NCBI RefSeq assembly: GCF_040819555.1
Contig: NZ_CP161919.1
Span: forward strand, 207,705 to 271,704
Direction: 5' to 3'
Source: Nitratireductor sp. GISD-1A_MAKvit
GTDB lineage: Bacteria; Pseudomonadota; Alphaproteobacteria; Rhizobiales; Rhizobiaceae
DNA: 64,000 nucleotides
Position numbers and translations under genes: made by a program. Under the pieces are notes generated by a model, which saw only the letters and a program-made list of their open reading frames with translations, was not told where the DNA came from and did not search any database. Each line of letters begins with the position of its first letter. The first letter of the stretch is position 1. This document shows positions 9,168 through 18,935 of this stretch, piece after piece.

Positions 9168-10080
9168 ATGGACGAACGCGTGCCCGAGGACAGCGAACGC
9201 ACGGTCGATATCATCGCCCGGCTGCAGGATCGTCTTGAGCGCGGGCGCGGCGCGGAAATCCGCCTGGTGGAGAGCATTCTGGCCGATCCGCAGTTTGCCG
9301 CCCATGCGCCGATTGCGCAGATTGCCGAGCGGGCAGGCGTGAGTGAGCCGACCATCACGCGGCTGGCGCGGGCGCTGGGGTTTCCCGGCACGCGGGAGAT
9401 GCGGTTCCATCTCGCCCAGGCGCTCGCCATTGGCGGGGCCTATCTGCGCGAGCCAAGCGCACCTGTGGAGGATTTGCCGCTTTCAGGGCAGGTGGTGGCC
9501 AAGGTTGCCTCGGGCGCCCATGCCGCCCTCGACCTGATGTCGATGGCACTTGCCGATATCGACCTCGAGCCCATGGCCAAAGAGATCAGCCGCGCGAGCC
9601 AGATCCTCGTTTATGGCACGGGCGGCAGCTCTTCCTTTGCGGCGGTGGAACTGCAGAACCGGCTCTTTCGCCTCGGTCTGCACGTGACCGCACACACCGA
9701 CCCGCAGCTCCAGCGCATGAGCGCCTCGGTACTGGAGCCAAAAGCGGTGGTGATCGGCTTTTCGGTTTCGGGACAGGGCCGCCTCGGTAATGGATGCGGT
9801 GACGATTGCCCGGCAATATGGTGCGCGTGCCTTTGTGGTGACCACACCCAATTCGCCGCTGGCGGCCGCGGGCGACGCCCTTCTGCCGCTGACCTTCAAG
9901 GAAGACGGCAATCTCTACAAGCCGTCCTCCATGCGCTATGCGCTGCTTTCGGCGGTGGACATCATCGCCATGGCGACGGCGCTCACGCTTGGCAAAAAGG
10001 TGCTTGAGCCGCTCCGGCGCGTGCGCCACAGCCTGGCCAGTCAGAACATCAAGAACCCCAATCTGCCCATCGGAGACTGA
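9168..10080 (+). CDS. MurR/RpiR-family transcriptional regulator (apparent frameshift)
   Basis: An N-terminal HTH of RpiR type (FAAHAPIAQIAERAGVSEPTITRLARALG, quoted in part as AERAGVSEPTITRLARAL) is followed by a SIS sugar-phosphate-binding domain (LVYGTGGSSSFAAVELQ). The frame breaks at AGGGCC 9775-9780; deleting one G gives SVSGQAASVMDAVTIARQYG and continues to the TGA at 10078-10080, a 303-residue protein of normal length. Probably the local repressor of both divergent operons, with the ligand derived from the transported compound. Confidence 0.85.
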
Positions 10081-10084
10081 TGCC

Positions 10085-11143
10085 TTGCGCATTCTCGACC
10101 TTGAAACGCCCGCCGTGGTCATCGACCTTGCGAAGGTGCGGGCCAACCTCGCCCGCGCGCAGGCCCATGCCGACGCCCACGGGCTGAAGCTGCGCCCGCA
10201 CATCAAGACCCACAAGCTCCCGGAGTTCGCAAAAATGCAGTGCGAAATGGGGGCAATCGGCATCACCTGTCAGAAGGTGGGCGAAGCCGAAGTGATGGCC
10301 GAGGCGGGGCTCACCGACATCTTCATCCCCTACAACATTCTGGGTGCGGGCAAGCTCGACCGGCTTCTGGCCCTGCACAGGCGCGTGACGCTTTCCGTGA
10401 CGGCGGACAGTGCCGTGACGATCGCCGGCTATGCAGGGCATTTCACCGATCCCGGCCATCCCCTCCCCGTTCTGGTGGAATGCGATACGGGCATGGGCCG
10501 CTGCGGTGTGCAGACGGTCGATGAAGTCGTTACGCTGGCGAAACAGATCGATGCAGCACCGGGGCTGCGCTTCGAAGGGCTGATGACCTATCCGCCGCGC
10601 GGCGAGCCTGAAGCCGTGGAGCGCTGGCTGGCAGATGCCATCGCGGCGCTTGAGAAGAAAGGCCTTCCGGTCAACACGGTTTCCAATGGTGGATCGCCCG
10701 ATTTTTACCAGGCCCAAAAAATCACCAGCGCGACGGAGCATCGGCCCGGCACCTATATCTATTCCGACCGCATGCAGGTGGCTTTCGGTCATGGCACGCT
10801 GGAAGATTGCGCGTTCACCGTGCTGGCCACGGTGGTGAGCCGGCCTACGGAAAACCGCGCCATCATCGATGCCGGCTCCAAGGCACTCGCTGCCGACACC
10901 GCACCCGTTCCCGGCCATGGGCACATCGTGGAGTATCCCGATGCGGTGATCGCCTCGCTCAGCGAAGAGCACGGCATAGTGGACCTGTCGAACTGCGCGG
11001 CAAAGCCGGAGATCGGTGACAGGGTGCGCATCATCCCCAATCACGTATGCCCGGTATCGAACCTTTACGATGCGGTGAACCTCGTCGATGGCGACCGCGT
11101 GACCGAAACACTGGCTGTTGCCGCCCGCGGCCGCCTCACCTGA
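10085..11143 (+). CDS. D-threonine aldolase-like PLP enzyme (DSD1 / alanine-racemase N-terminal fold)
   Basis: A 352-residue fold-type III PLP enzyme. LETPAVVIDLAKVRANL is the typical start, RPHIKTHKLPEF holds the PLP lysine at about residue 42, and VSNGGSPDF plus EHRPGTYIYSD are conserved phosphate- and substrate-binding segments. The C-terminal metal-binding H-x-C pattern appears as NHVCPVSNLYD. Known members cleave D-threonine-type beta-hydroxy-D-amino acids or dehydrate D-serine or 3-hydroxyaspartate. The start is TTG 10085 with GGAG at 10072-10075; the nearby ATG 10080 is out of frame. A RidA in the divergent operon may handle enamine by-products. Confidence 0.88.
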   Translation: MRILDLETPAVVIDLAKVRANLARAQAHADAHGLKLRPHIKTHKLPEFAKMQCEMGAIGITCQKVGEAEVMAEAGLTDIFIPYNILGAGKLDRLLALHRRVTLSVTADSAVTIAGYAGHFTDPGHPLPVLVECDTGMGRCGVQTVDEVVTLAKQIDAAPGLRFEGLMTYPPRGEPEAVERWLADAIAALEKKGLPVNTVSNGGSPDFYQAQKITSATEHRPGTYIYSDRMQVAFGHGTLEDCAFTVLATVVSRPTENRAIIDAGSKALAADTAPVPGHGHIVEYPDAVIASLSEEHGIVDLSNCAAKPEIGDRVRIIPNHVCPVSNLYDAVNLVDGDRVTETLAVAARGRLT

Positions 11144-11216
11144 CTGATTGTTTCACGCAATTCCGGACGGAAAACCGGTTTCCACTTTTCCCGGAATTGC
11201 TCTCATGGAGAAGCCG

Positions 11217-11703
11217 ATGACTTACGACAAGAACCCCTTCCCTGAAGACGACGCCGACCGTCATTACTTATGGGAAATGCTGGTGCGACGAGACATCGAC
11301 GCGTTCCTTTCGCAGGACTGGTCGATGGTGGAAGGAGATTTTGCCGAGGACCGCTTCTTCGGCATGCACGCGCATTTTCTCAATGATGCCGATTCCTGGC
11401 GGCTGCAGTATCCCGACGTAAAAACCTATCGCGACGAATGGCTGCGACAGGGCAAGGAAACGGCGGCCACCGAGTTTGCCGAGCCGCTGCGCGAGGCGCT
11501 TTTCCGCGTAACCAACATGCGCGACATCGACATCGACGGCGACCGCGCGGTGCTGCACAAGAAATTCAATGGCAGTGTCGCCAAGGGCCGACGGCACCGT
11601 CGACCGGCTGAACTGGCAGACGCTCTATTTCTGCGCCAGGATCGACGGGCGCTGGAAGATCACCGGCTTTGTCGGCTACATGCCGCACCCGCTTTGCGGC
11701 TGA
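11217..11703 (+). CDS. NTF2/SnoaL-like domain protein (apparent frameshift)
   Basis: A protein of about 161 residues after repair, starting at ATG 11217 with GGAG six bases upstream. It has the look of a nuclear-transport-factor-2-like cone fold (VRRDIDAFLSQDWSMVEGDF early; WQTLYFCARIDGRWKITGFVG late, both quoted in part as DAFLSQDWSMVEGD and RIDGRWKITGFVGY). An extra G in AGGGCC at 11584-11589 breaks the frame; with one G removed it reads KADGTVDRLNWQTLYF and ends at TGA 11701-11703. Function is unknown. As the last gene of the operon it is probably an accessory enzyme or binding protein. Its stop abuts the convergent ugpC stop with no spacer. Confidence 0.65.
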
Positions 11704-12780
11704 TCATTCAACGCGCTTGCCCGTCTCCGCATCGAAGAGATGGGTCATGTTCTCTTGAACGGTGAGCGGCAGCGTGTCGCCGGGCGCCACCTTCGCGCTG
11801 CCGGGTAGCCGGGCAACCAGCTCGCCGCCGGCACCATTGGCGCCTGAAAGCGTGCCGTGGGCGAGCGTGTCGGCTCCGAGCGTCTCGACCGCCGTGACGG
11901 AAAGATGAAGCGTTGCCTTTTTCTCCGAGGCAATCTGCAGATGCTCGGGCCGCACGCCGAAAAGGAGCGGACGGCCCGTCTCGGCCGGCTGGGCATCGAG
12001 CGCAAGTTTTCCACCGCCCTCCAGCACGAAATCGGTTCCCGAAACGCTTCCCTTCAGAATGTTCATCGCCGGGGATCCGATGAAGCCTGCGACGAAGCGT
12101 GTTGCCGGGCGTTCATAGACAGCCATCGGCGTGTCGATCTGCTCGGCGATGCCGGCATTCATCACCACCAGCCGGTCGGCGAGCGTCATTGCCTCGACCT
12201 GATCATGGGTCACGTAAAGCGCGGTGGTGTCGACGGAACGCTGCATCTGCTTGATCTCTAGCCGCATCTGCACACGCAGCTTGGCATCGAGGTTTGACAG
12301 CGGTTCGTCGAACAGGAAGACGGCAGGGTTGCGCACGAGCGCGCGGCCCATGGCAACACGCTGTCGCTGCCCCCCGGAAAGCGCGCGCGGCTTGCGGTCG
12401 AGATAGGGTTCAAGCTGCAGCATGGCGGCCGCCTGGTCGACGCGCTGGCGGATTTCCTCCTTCGTCTTGCCGGCGATCTTCAGCCCGTAGGCCATGTTGT
12501 CGAAGACGGACATGTGCGGGTAGAGCGCATAATTCTGGAACACCATGGCGATGTCGCGCTCGCGCGGTTCCAGATCGTTGACCACCCGACCGCCGATTTC
12601 CATCGTGCCGGCGGTGATGCGCTCAAGCCCGGCCACCATGCGCAAGAGCGTGGACTTCCCGCAGCCGGACGGGCCGACAATGACGATGAATTCGCCATCG
12701 GCCACATCCAGGCTGACGCCATGAATGACCTCGGTCTTACCGTAGGATTTGCGAACGTCGCGTATGGAAATCGTCGCCAT
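11704..12780 (-). CDS. ugpC: sn-glycerol-3-phosphate ABC transporter ATP-binding protein UgpC
   Basis: A 358-residue CUT1 ATPase with Walker [10 protein letters not shown], signature [14 protein letters not shown], Walker [16 protein letters not shown] and switch [15 protein letters not shown], then a C-terminal TOBE domain. It is the last gene of a complete ugpB-ugpA-ugpE-ugpC set, which identifies the system better than the ATPase alone. It energises uptake of glycerol-3-phosphate and glycerophosphodiesters across the inner membrane. The 16-bp spacing from ugpE supports one transcript. Confidence 0.92.
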   Translation of the reverse strand: MATISIRDVRKSYGKTEVIHGVSLDVADGEFIVIVGPSGCGKSTLLRMVAGLERITAGTMEIGGRVVNDLEPRERDIAMVFQNYALYPHMSVFDNMAYGLKIAGKTKEEIRQRVDQAAAMLQLEPYLDRKPRALSGGQRQRVAMGRALVRNPAVFLFDEPLSNLDAKLRVQMRLEIKQMQRSVDTTALYVTHDQVEAMTLADRLVVMNAGIAEQIDTPMAVYERPATRFVAGFIGSPAMNILKGSVSGTDFVLEGGGKLALDAQPAETGRPLLFGVRPEHLQIASEKKATLHLSVTAVETLGADTLAHGTLSGANGAGGELVARLPGSAKVAPGDTLPLTVQENMTHLFDAETGKRVE

Positions 12781-12796
12781 GCCGATTCCGGTCCTT

Positions 12797-13633
12797 CTAT
12801 TTTTCTGTCTCGACGAGGCCCTTGACGAAAAGGCGCTGCATGAAGATCACCACCGCCACCGGCGGCAAAACGGCCAGTGTTGCGGCGGCCATGGTCACGG
12901 GCCAGTTGCCGTAGTCGTCGGCGGTCGGCATCATCTGTTTCAGACCCATCACGATGGTGTTCATTTCCGGCTTGGTGGTGATCAGAAGCGGCCAGAGGAA
13001 CTGGTTCCACCCGTAAATGAACAGGATCACGAAAAGGGCCGCGATGTTGGTCACCGAGAGCGGTAAGAGAATGTCCTTGAAGAAGCGCAGCGGCCCGGCA
13101 CCATCAACCCGCGCAGCCTCCACAAGCTCGTCCGGCACGGTCATGAAAAACTGACGGAAGAGGAATGTGGCGGTCGCCGAGGCGATCAGCGGCAGGATCA
13201 GGCCCGTGTAGGAATTGAGCATCCCGAGCGAAGCCACGACCTCATAGGTCGGCACGATGCGCACTTCCACCGGCAGCATCAGGGTCATGAAGATCGCCCA
13301 GAAGGCGAACATGCGAAACGGAAAGCGGAAATAGACAATCGCATAGGCCGACAGGATCGAAATGGCGATCTTGCCGATGGCGATCCCCATGGCCATGACG
13401 AAGGAATTGAACAGCATGCGCCCCACCGGAGCGGTGATGCCGGAGGTGAGCGCTTCGCTGTAGTTGTCGAGGAAGTGCGGTCCCGGCACCAGCGGCATGG
13501 GTGGGCGGATGATCTCGAAATGCGTCAGCGTCGAGCCAACGAAGGTGAGATAGATCGGGAAGCAGACTATGGCGATGCCGATGATCAGCATCGCGTGCAT
13601 CAGGATTGTTCCTAAGCCCTGTTTTTCAACCAT
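12797..13633 (-). CDS. ugpE: sn-glycerol-3-phosphate ABC transporter permease UgpE
   Basis: A 278-residue MalG-type permease with six membrane helices. The EAA loop is [20 protein letters not shown] at about residue 185 and the C-terminus [15 protein letters not shown] is typical. [18 protein letters not shown] after the first helix is a UgpE-like periplasmic segment. It follows ugpA by 13 bp in the ugpBAEC operon. Confidence 0.92.
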   Translation of the reverse strand: MVEKQGLGTILMHAMLIIGIAIVCFPIYLTFVGSTLTHFEIIRPPMPLVPGPHFLDNYSEALTSGITAPVGRMLFNSFVMAMGIAIGKIAISILSAYAIVYFRFPFRMFAFWAIFMTLMLPVEVRIVPTYEVVASLGMLNSYTGLILPLIASATATFLFRQFFMTVPDELVEAARVDGAGPLRFFKDILLPLSVTNIAALFVILFIYGWNQFLWPLLITTKPEMNTIVMGLKQMMPTADDYGNWPVTMAAATLAVLPPVAVVIFMQRLFVKGLVETEK

Positions 13634-13646
13634 GTTCCGCCCCCCT

Positions 13647-14528
13647 TCAATAGTGCACGCGCCGCTCGATGAAGCGGAACTGGATGACGGTCAGAACGCC
13701 CACGACAACCATCAGGATGACGGACTGGGCGGCGGATGATCCGAGGTCCTGCCCGACGAAGCCGTCGGAATAGACCTTGTAGACGAGGATGGTGGTGGAC
13801 TGGCCCGGCCCGCCCGCCGTCATGGTGTGGATGATGCCGAAGGTCTCGAAGAAGGCGTAGACGATGTTGACCACCAGGAGGAAGAAGGTGGTGGGCGACA
13901 ATAGCGGGAAGATGATGGTGCGGAAACGATGCCATTTGCCCGCACCATCAATCGCCGCCGCCTCGATCAGGCTTTTGGGGATCGCCTGCAAACCGGCCAG
14001 GAAGAACAGGAAGTTGTAGCTGATCTGCTTCCACGCGGCCGCGAGAATGACCAGCGTCATCGCCTGACCGCCATTGAGAACGGGGTTCCAGTCGACGCCC
14101 ATGGCTTTCATGTAATAGGCGATCACGCCGATGGATGGCTGGAACATGAAGAGCCACATGACGCCGGCCACGGCAGGCGCCACGGCATAGGGCCATATGA
14201 GCAGCGTCTTGTAAGCCCCCGCTCCCTTGATGACCTGATCGGCCATCACGGCGAAAAGCAGCGCGACCGACATGGAAACCAGCGTCACGAAAAAGGTGAA
14301 GACGGCCGTGGTGACGAATGACTGGAGATAATACCGGTCGTTGAAAAGATACTCGAAATTGGAAAACCAGACGAAGCGCGCCCCAAGCCCGAACGGATCG
14401 GGCAGAAGCAGCGACTGGTAAAGGGCCTGACCGGCTGGCCAGAAGAAAAAAACGATCGTCACTGCGAGCTGCGGTGCGAGCAGCAGATAGGGCAGCAATC
14501 GGTTGTCGAAGGTAACGCGCTTTTCCAT
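13647..14528 (-). CDS. ugpA: sn-glycerol-3-phosphate ABC transporter permease UgpA
   Basis: A 293-residue MalF-type permease. The first helix begins [20 protein letters not shown], and [25 protein letters not shown] (quoted in part as [18 protein letters not shown]) is characteristic of UgpA. The EAA loop [19 protein letters not shown] is at about residue 195. The gene follows ugpB across a 60-bp gap holding a strong hairpin. Confidence 0.92.
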   Translation of the reverse strand: MEKRVTFDNRLLPYLLLAPQLAVTIVFFFWPAGQALYQSLLLPDPFGLGARFVWFSNFEYLFNDRYYLQSFVTTAVFTFFVTLVSMSVALLFAVMADQVIKGAGAYKTLLIWPYAVAPAVAGVMWLFMFQPSIGVIAYYMKAMGVDWNPVLNGGQAMTLVILAAAWKQISYNFLFFLAGLQAIPKSLIEAAAIDGAGKWHRFRTIIFPLLSPTTFFLLVVNIVYAFFETFGIIHTMTAGGPGQSTTILVYKVYSDGFVGQDLGSSAAQSVILMVVVGVLTVIQFRFIERRVHY

Positions 14529-14544
14529 GGGCCGACCAGGTATG

Positions 14545-14575
14545 ACAGGGCCGGCAGATCATCCGCCGGCCCTGT
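14545..14575 (-). terminator. Hairpin between ugpB and ugpA
   Basis: A perfect 11-bp stem ACAGGGCCGGC/GCCGGCCCTGT with a 9-nt loop. There is no long T-run after the stem. It probably protects the ugpB mRNA 3' end or partially terminates, giving excess binding protein. Confidence 0.6.
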
Positions 14576-14588
14576 GGGTTTCAAAGAC

Positions 14589-15911
14589 TTATCGCGTCGA
14601 CTGCTCGAAGCGGCGCAGCAGCTCGTTGCCGCGGCTCACGGCCTCGTCGAGCGCCGCTTTGGCGTCCTTCTGACCCTGCCAGACGGCTTCCAGCTCTTCA
14701 TCGATGATGGCGCGGATCTGGTCGAAATTCCCGAGACGGATGCCCTTGGAGTTTTCCGTCGGAGCCTTGCCCGTCATCTGCAGAATGGCGATGTCGGTGC
14801 CAGGGTTTTCTTCGTAGAAACCCTGCTCCTTCGTCAGGTCATAGGCGGCGGTGGTGATCGGCAGATAACCGGTATCCTGGTGCCACTGGGCCTGCACTTC
14901 GGCGCTGGAGAGATAGTTCAGGAATGCGGCAACACCGGCATACTCCTCCGCCTCATGGCCCGACATGACCCACAGCGAAGCACCGCCGATGATCGTGTTG
15001 TAGGGCGCACCTTCCGCATCCGGCCAGTAAGGCAGGTTTGTCACGGTGAAGGGGAAGTCGGTCTCGGCCTTCACACCGGCATAGCCGGCTGACGATTCGG
15101 TGAACATGGCGCATTCGCCCGAGCGGAAGCGTGCACCGCCCTCGTTGCGACGGCCCGAATAGCTGAAGAGACCTTCCTTGGCCCATTCGCCCATCTTGTC
15201 GATGTGCTGCACCTGCAGATCGCCATTGAAGGCGAGTTCGGTGTTGGTGCCGGCAAAGCCGTTGGCTTCCGTGGCGAAGGGTACATTGTGGTAGGCGCTG
15301 AGATTCTCGAGGTGAATCCAGGACTGCCATGCCGTCGTCAGCGGGCACTCGGAACCGGCTTCCTTGAGCTTGACGAGCAGCTCCTCGACTTCCGGCCAGG
15401 TGGCAGGCTTCGCCTCGGGATCGAGACCGGCCTCCTCCAGTGCATTCTTGTTGATGTAAAGAACAGGTGTGGAGGAGTTGTACGGCAGCGACAGCATTTC
15501 GCCGTCCGTGTTGGTGTAATAACCCGCCACCGGTGCAAGATAGGCGTTCGGGTCAAACTCGGCCTCAGCCTCGGCCATCACTTCATAGACGGGCTTGATC
15601 GCGCCCTTGGCAGCCATCATCGTGGCGGTGCCGACCTCGAACACCTGCAGAATGTGCGGCTGCTCGCCGGCACGGAAGGCGGCGATGCCCGCATTCAGGG
15701 CTTCCGAGTAGTTGCCCTTCAGGGTTGCAACAACCTCATAGTCTTCCTGGCTGGCATTGAAGTCGGAGACCTGCTTTTCCAGAAGTTCACCGAGACGACC
15801 GGTGAAGGCATGCCAGAACTGGACCTGGGTTTGCGCCTGAGCGACGCCGACCATTGCCGGAAGTGCCATGGATAACGCCGTGGCCGCGGATAGCATTGCG
15901 CGAAATTTCAT
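14589..15911 (-). CDS. ugpB: sn-glycerol-3-phosphate-binding protein UgpB
   Basis: A 440-residue periplasmic binding protein with a signal peptide (MKFRAMLSAATALSMALP to about residue 26, ending AQA). The mature start QTQVQFWHAFTGRLGELLEK matches UgpB. LPYNSSTPVLYINKNALEEAG and GASLWVMSG are further UgpB-type segments. It captures glycerol-3-phosphate and glycerophosphodiesters. First gene of ugpBAEC, with a possible Pho box about 60 bp upstream. A phospholipid biosynthesis operon is transcribed divergently, so the uptake product would feed the neighbouring pathway. Confidence 0.92.
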   Translation of the reverse strand: MKFRAMLSAATALSMALPAMVGVAQAQTQVQFWHAFTGRLGELLEKQVSDFNASQEDYEVVATLKGNYSEALNAGIAAFRAGEQPHILQVFEVGTATMMAAKGAIKPVYEVMAEAEAEFDPNAYLAPVAGYYTNTDGEMLSLPYNSSTPVLYINKNALEEAGLDPEAKPATWPEVEELLVKLKEAGSECPLTTAWQSWIHLENLSAYHNVPFATEANGFAGTNTELAFNGDLQVQHIDKMGEWAKEGLFSYSGRRNEGGARFRSGECAMFTESSAGYAGVKAETDFPFTVTNLPYWPDAEGAPYNTIIGGASLWVMSGHEAEEYAGVAAFLNYLSSAEVQAQWHQDTGYLPITTAAYDLTKEQGFYEENPGTDIAILQMTGKAPTENSKGIRLGNFDQIRAIIDEELEAVWQGQKDAKAALDEAVSRGNELLRRFEQSTR

Positions 15912-15970
15912 TTTTCATCTCCCTTTAGCGTCCTGCGCCGGATTGTGCCGGTCTCTCTTGATCGCCTATT

Positions 15971-15988
15971 GTTACGGCTGGATGACAC
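15971..15988 (-). promoter_or_regulatory. Candidate Pho box upstream of ugpB
   Basis: Read on the minus strand, GTGTCAT-CCAG-CCGTAAC has the 7-4-7 spacing of a PhoB box (CTGTCAT repeats); the first repeat matches 6/7 and the second about 4-5/7. ugp genes are classic Pho regulon members, so the location is right, but the second repeat is weak. Confidence 0.4.
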
Positions 15989-16129
15989 CATCTGCGGAAT
16001 GCATTGTCCATACCTTTTGCGATATAGAAACTTCATGCCGGGCGGGGGGATGTGCTCATGCGCTTGGCCATGTGTTCATGCATCCTATACAAGAAGCAGA
16101 ATCGAATCGGATTCGGACTTGAGGACAAG

Positions 16130-16768
16130 ATGGCAATCCTGGCGCGGCTGGCAGCTGGCGGAATAACGCTGTTCGCACGCTTCATTACCGCTGTGCGGGC
16201 TGTGTGGGATGGCATCGAGCCCGTTCCCCGGCAACGCGTTTACTTCGCCAACCATGTCAGCCATGGCGATTTCATTCTCCTGTGGACGGTTCTACCCGCC
16301 AACATGCGCCGGCAGACCCGACCGGTCGCCGGAGCGGACTATTGGCTCAAATCGCCTATCCGCCGGTTCATCGGCCGGGATGTGTTCAATGCGGTGCTGA
16401 TCGATCGCGACCGCAGGACACGGGCCGACGATCCGATCAGGCAGATGGCGGATGCACTGGATGGCGGCGCTTCGCTCATCATCTTTCCCGAAGGTACACG
16501 CAATGAAACGGACAACCCTCTCCTGCCCTTCAAGAGCGGGATCTTCCACCTGGCCAAGGCGCGACCGGAGATCGATCTTGTGCCCGTCTGGATCGACAAT
16601 CTGAACCGGGTGATGCCAAAGGGTGAGTTCGTGCCGGTTCCGCTGATCTGCACGGTGACCTTTGGCGCACCGCTACGTTTGGATGCAGGAGAAAAGAAAG
16701 ACGCATTTCTCGCGCGGGCGCGCGCCGCGCTCTTATCCATCTCCGGAACTGAAGAAGGCAGCGCGTGA
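16130..16768 (+). CDS. Lysophospholipid acyltransferase, PlsC-like
   Basis: A 212-residue membrane-associated acyltransferase. The HX4D catalytic motif is in NHVSHGDF at about residue 38, and the acceptor motif appears as FPEGTRN at about 122. This family transfers an acyl group to lysophosphatidic acid or a related lysophospholipid. ATG 16130 is preceded by GAGGACAAG; the longer frame to 16052 has no homology. The gene overlaps cdsA by 4 bp and the third gene follows with another ATGA overlap, so a three-gene phospholipid operon is evident. Confidence 0.88.
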   Translation: MAILARLAAGGITLFARFITAVRAVWDGIEPVPRQRVYFANHVSHGDFILLWTVLPANMRRQTRPVAGADYWLKSPIRRFIGRDVFNAVLIDRDRRTRADDPIRQMADALDGGASLIIFPEGTRNETDNPLLPFKSGIFHLAKARPEIDLVPVWIDNLNRVMPKGEFVPVPLICTVTFGAPLRLDAGEKKDAFLARARAALLSISGTEEGSA

Positions 16769-17718
16769 TGACCGGGCACCAGATCGACCTTCTGAAGCTG
16801 CTTGGCGGACTGGCCGCCGTGCTTCTGCTTGCCTCCCTCGTGGGACAGTTTCTCAAACGCAGGCTTTCGCCCGATGGCTCCAATGCGGTCATCGAGAATC
16901 TGAACGACCGGGTGAATGCCTGGTGGGTGATGATCGTTCTCATGGGCGGAGCGCTGCTTTTCGGCCGGCTCGGTGCCATTCTGCTTTTCGCATTTGCGTC
17001 CTTCGCCGCCCTGCGCGAGTTCGTGACGCTGACAGACACACGGCGCGGCGATCACTGGGCACTGGCCTGCGCATTTTTTCTCGTGCTGCCGGTTCAGTAC
17101 TACCTCGTCTATATCGACTGGTACGGGCTCTATTCGATCCTTGTACCGGTTTATGCATTTCTCCTCATGCCGATCGTCTCGGCCCTGCGCGGTGACACGG
17201 ACCATTTCCTTGTGCGGGTGGCGGAAGTGCAGTGGGCGCTGATGATCTGCGTCTTCTGCGTCTCCCATGTGCCGGCACTGCTGACGTTGCAGATCCCCGG
17301 CTATGAGGGGCGCAACCTGCTTCTGATCGCGTTCCTGGTGGTGGTGGTGCAGTCGAGCGACGTGCTGCAATATGTCTGGGGGAAATTGCTAGGGCGCACG
17401 AAGATCGCGCCAAAACTCTCTCCTTCCAAAACGGTTGAAGGCTTTATCGGCGGCGCACTAAGCGCCACGCTGGTTGGTGCTGCCCTGTTCTGGATGACAC
17501 CCTTCACGCCTGTTCAGGCGGGGCTCCTGTCCTTCGTCATCGTGCTCATGGGCTTTTTCGGCGGGCTCGTCATGTCGGCCATCAAGCGCGACCGTGGCGT
17601 GAAGGACTGGGGGCATCTGATCGCCGGGCATGGCGGCTTCATCGACCGGCTGGATTCGGTGATCTTCTCCGCCCCCATCTTCTTTCATCTCGTGCGCTAC
17701 TGGTGGTCTCTCACATGA
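16765..17718 (+). CDS. cdsA: Phosphatidate cytidylyltransferase
   Basis: A 317-residue integral membrane protein with about eight helices. The CdsA signature near the C-terminus is intact: SPSKTVEGFIGG around residue 223 and the KRDRGVKDWGHLIAGHGGF(I)DR region (quoted in part as GVKDWGHLIAGHGGF) with its essential acidic and glycine residues. It makes CDP-diacylglycerol from CTP and phosphatidic acid, the acyltransferase product. It is longer than housekeeping CdsA and lies outside the usual frr-cdsA-dxr context, so it may be a second, specialised copy. It is translationally coupled to both neighbours. Confidence 0.9.
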   Translation: MMTGHQIDLLKLLGGLAAVLLLASLVGQFLKRRLSPDGSNAVIENLNDRVNAWWVMIVLMGGALLFGRLGAILLFAFASFAALREFVTLTDTRRGDHWALACAFFLVLPVQYYLVYIDWYGLYSILVPVYAFLLMPIVSALRGDTDHFLVRVAEVQWALMICVFCVSHVPALLTLQIPGYEGRNLLLIAFLVVVVQSSDVLQYVWGKLLGRTKIAPKLSPSKTVEGFIGGALSATLVGAALFWMTPFTPVQAGLLSFVIVLMGFFGGLVMSAIKRDRGVKDWGHLIAGHGGFIDRLDSVIFSAPIFFHLVRYWWSLT

Positions 17719-18359
17719 ACAAGACCGAAAACCGCCGCCCTCTCGCCAGTCGCGACACGGGCTGGGCGAAGGCCGTGGCCCGCAGGCTTGCCGCCACCTC
17801 CATCACACCCAACCAGATTTCCATGGCCAGCATGGGCTTTGCAGCACTTGCCGGGCTGGCTTTCTGGCAGTCCGGTGAGGCGCATGGCGGCGCACGCCTT
17901 GCGCTTCTTGTGCTTGCCGGTCTTTTTGTCCAATGCCGCCTTCTCTGCAATCTGTTCGACGGCATGGTCGCCGTGGAGGCAGGCAAGGCATCGCCGGACG
18001 GCCCTTTCTGGAACGAGTTCCCGGACCGGGTTGCCGATATCGTGATCCTCATCGGTGTGGGCTATGGCGTCGGTCTGCCAGCTCTCGGCTGGGCGACGGC
18101 CGGCTTTGCCGTTCTCACCGCCTATGTGCGCGAGCTTGGTCGCGCCTGCGGCCAGGAGACGGATTTTTCGGGGCCCATGGCCAAGCCGCATCGCATGGCT
18201 GCGATCACCCTTGCCGCCGCGCTCTCACTCTTCGAACCGCTGTGGCACGGGCGTGGCGAGGTGTTGACGGTGGCACTCTGGATCGTCGCCATCGGCGCAG
18301 CCCTGACGGCAATGCGCCGCTCCATGCGGCTGGTGAAGGCGCTGCGCGGTTCGGCCTAG
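17715..18359 (+). CDS. CDP-alcohol phosphatidyltransferase family protein (variant motif)
   Basis: A 214-residue membrane protein with six hydrophobic segments. The family motif is D-G-x2-A-R-x8-G-x3-D-x3-D. Here residues from LFDGMVAVEAGK through GPFWNEFPDRVAD give D-G-M-V-A-V with the arginine changed to valine, the glycine kept, Asn where the third Asp is expected, then Asp, and a further Asp four residues on. The enzyme would normally join CDP-diacylglycerol to an alcohol. The motif changes may mean altered alcohol or donor choice, or reduced activity. It overlaps cdsA by 4 bp (ATGA), placing substrate supply and use in one transcript. Confidence 0.8.
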   Translation: MNKTENRRPLASRDTGWAKAVARRLAATSITPNQISMASMGFAALAGLAFWQSGEAHGGARLALLVLAGLFVQCRLLCNLFDGMVAVEAGKASPDGPFWNEFPDRVADIVILIGVGYGVGLPALGWATAGFAVLTAYVRELGRACGQETDFSGPMAKPHRMAAITLAAALSLFEPLWHGRGEVLTVALWIVAIGAALTAMRRSMRLVKALRGSA

Positions 18360-18366
18360 TTGCTCG

Positions 18367-18933
18367 TCAGGCAAGACCCGGCAACACGGCTTTCACACCT
18401 GCGACGATCATCTCCACGGCGATGGCGAGCAGGATCATGCCCATGAGCCGCGAGGTGATCACGCTCATGGTTTCGCTCAACACGCGTCCGATGAATGATG
18501 CAAAGAAAAACACGACGAAAAGAACCGCCAGAATAATGGCAACAACAGCGCCCACAGCCAGTGTTGCCTCCAACCCGCCGGCATGTCCCGCATAGATGAT
18601 CAGCGTTGCGATGGTGCCGGGACCAACGATCATCGGAAAGGCGATCGGATAGAAGGCGAGCCCCGAAAGATCGCCCATGTGATCCTGCTCGCTCTCGGTT
18701 CCGTGGTGGGAAGAAAAACCGCTCCCATTCAGCATCGACCAGGCGATGTGCGCCAGAACGATGCCGCCGGCGACGCGAAACTCATCCACCGTAATGCCGA
18801 AGAACCCGATGATCGCCTGTCCGGCAAACAGGATGACCGCGCACATGATGGCCGAGAAAATCGCAATTCTGAATGCGAGAAAGCGCTGCTGCTGAACCGT
18901 GAAACCTGCCGTCAGCGCCAGAAAGATCGGCAG
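18367..18933 (-). pseudogene. MarC-family membrane protein, N-terminus removed by the island
   Basis: From 18933 down, the minus strand reads LPIFLALTAGFTVQQQRFLAF and continues as a normal MarC/YhgN protein to PGLA, 188 residues. A complete protein is about 205-210 residues. The first 20-odd residues (usually ending DPxGNLPIF or similar) are missing because the Tn3-like terminal repeat starts at 18936. The only in-frame ATG is at 18846, inside the second helix, so a working protein is unlikely. Joining the sequence beyond the right end of the island does not restore a hydrophobic MarC start. It converges with the phosphatidyltransferase gene, with a 7-bp gap. Confidence 0.8.
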
Positions 18934-18935
18934 GT

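Noticed and set aside
14430-14450. Further AGGGCC frameshift in ugpA
   Set aside because: The frame through this site is correct (QALYQSL), showing not every AGGGCC is an error.
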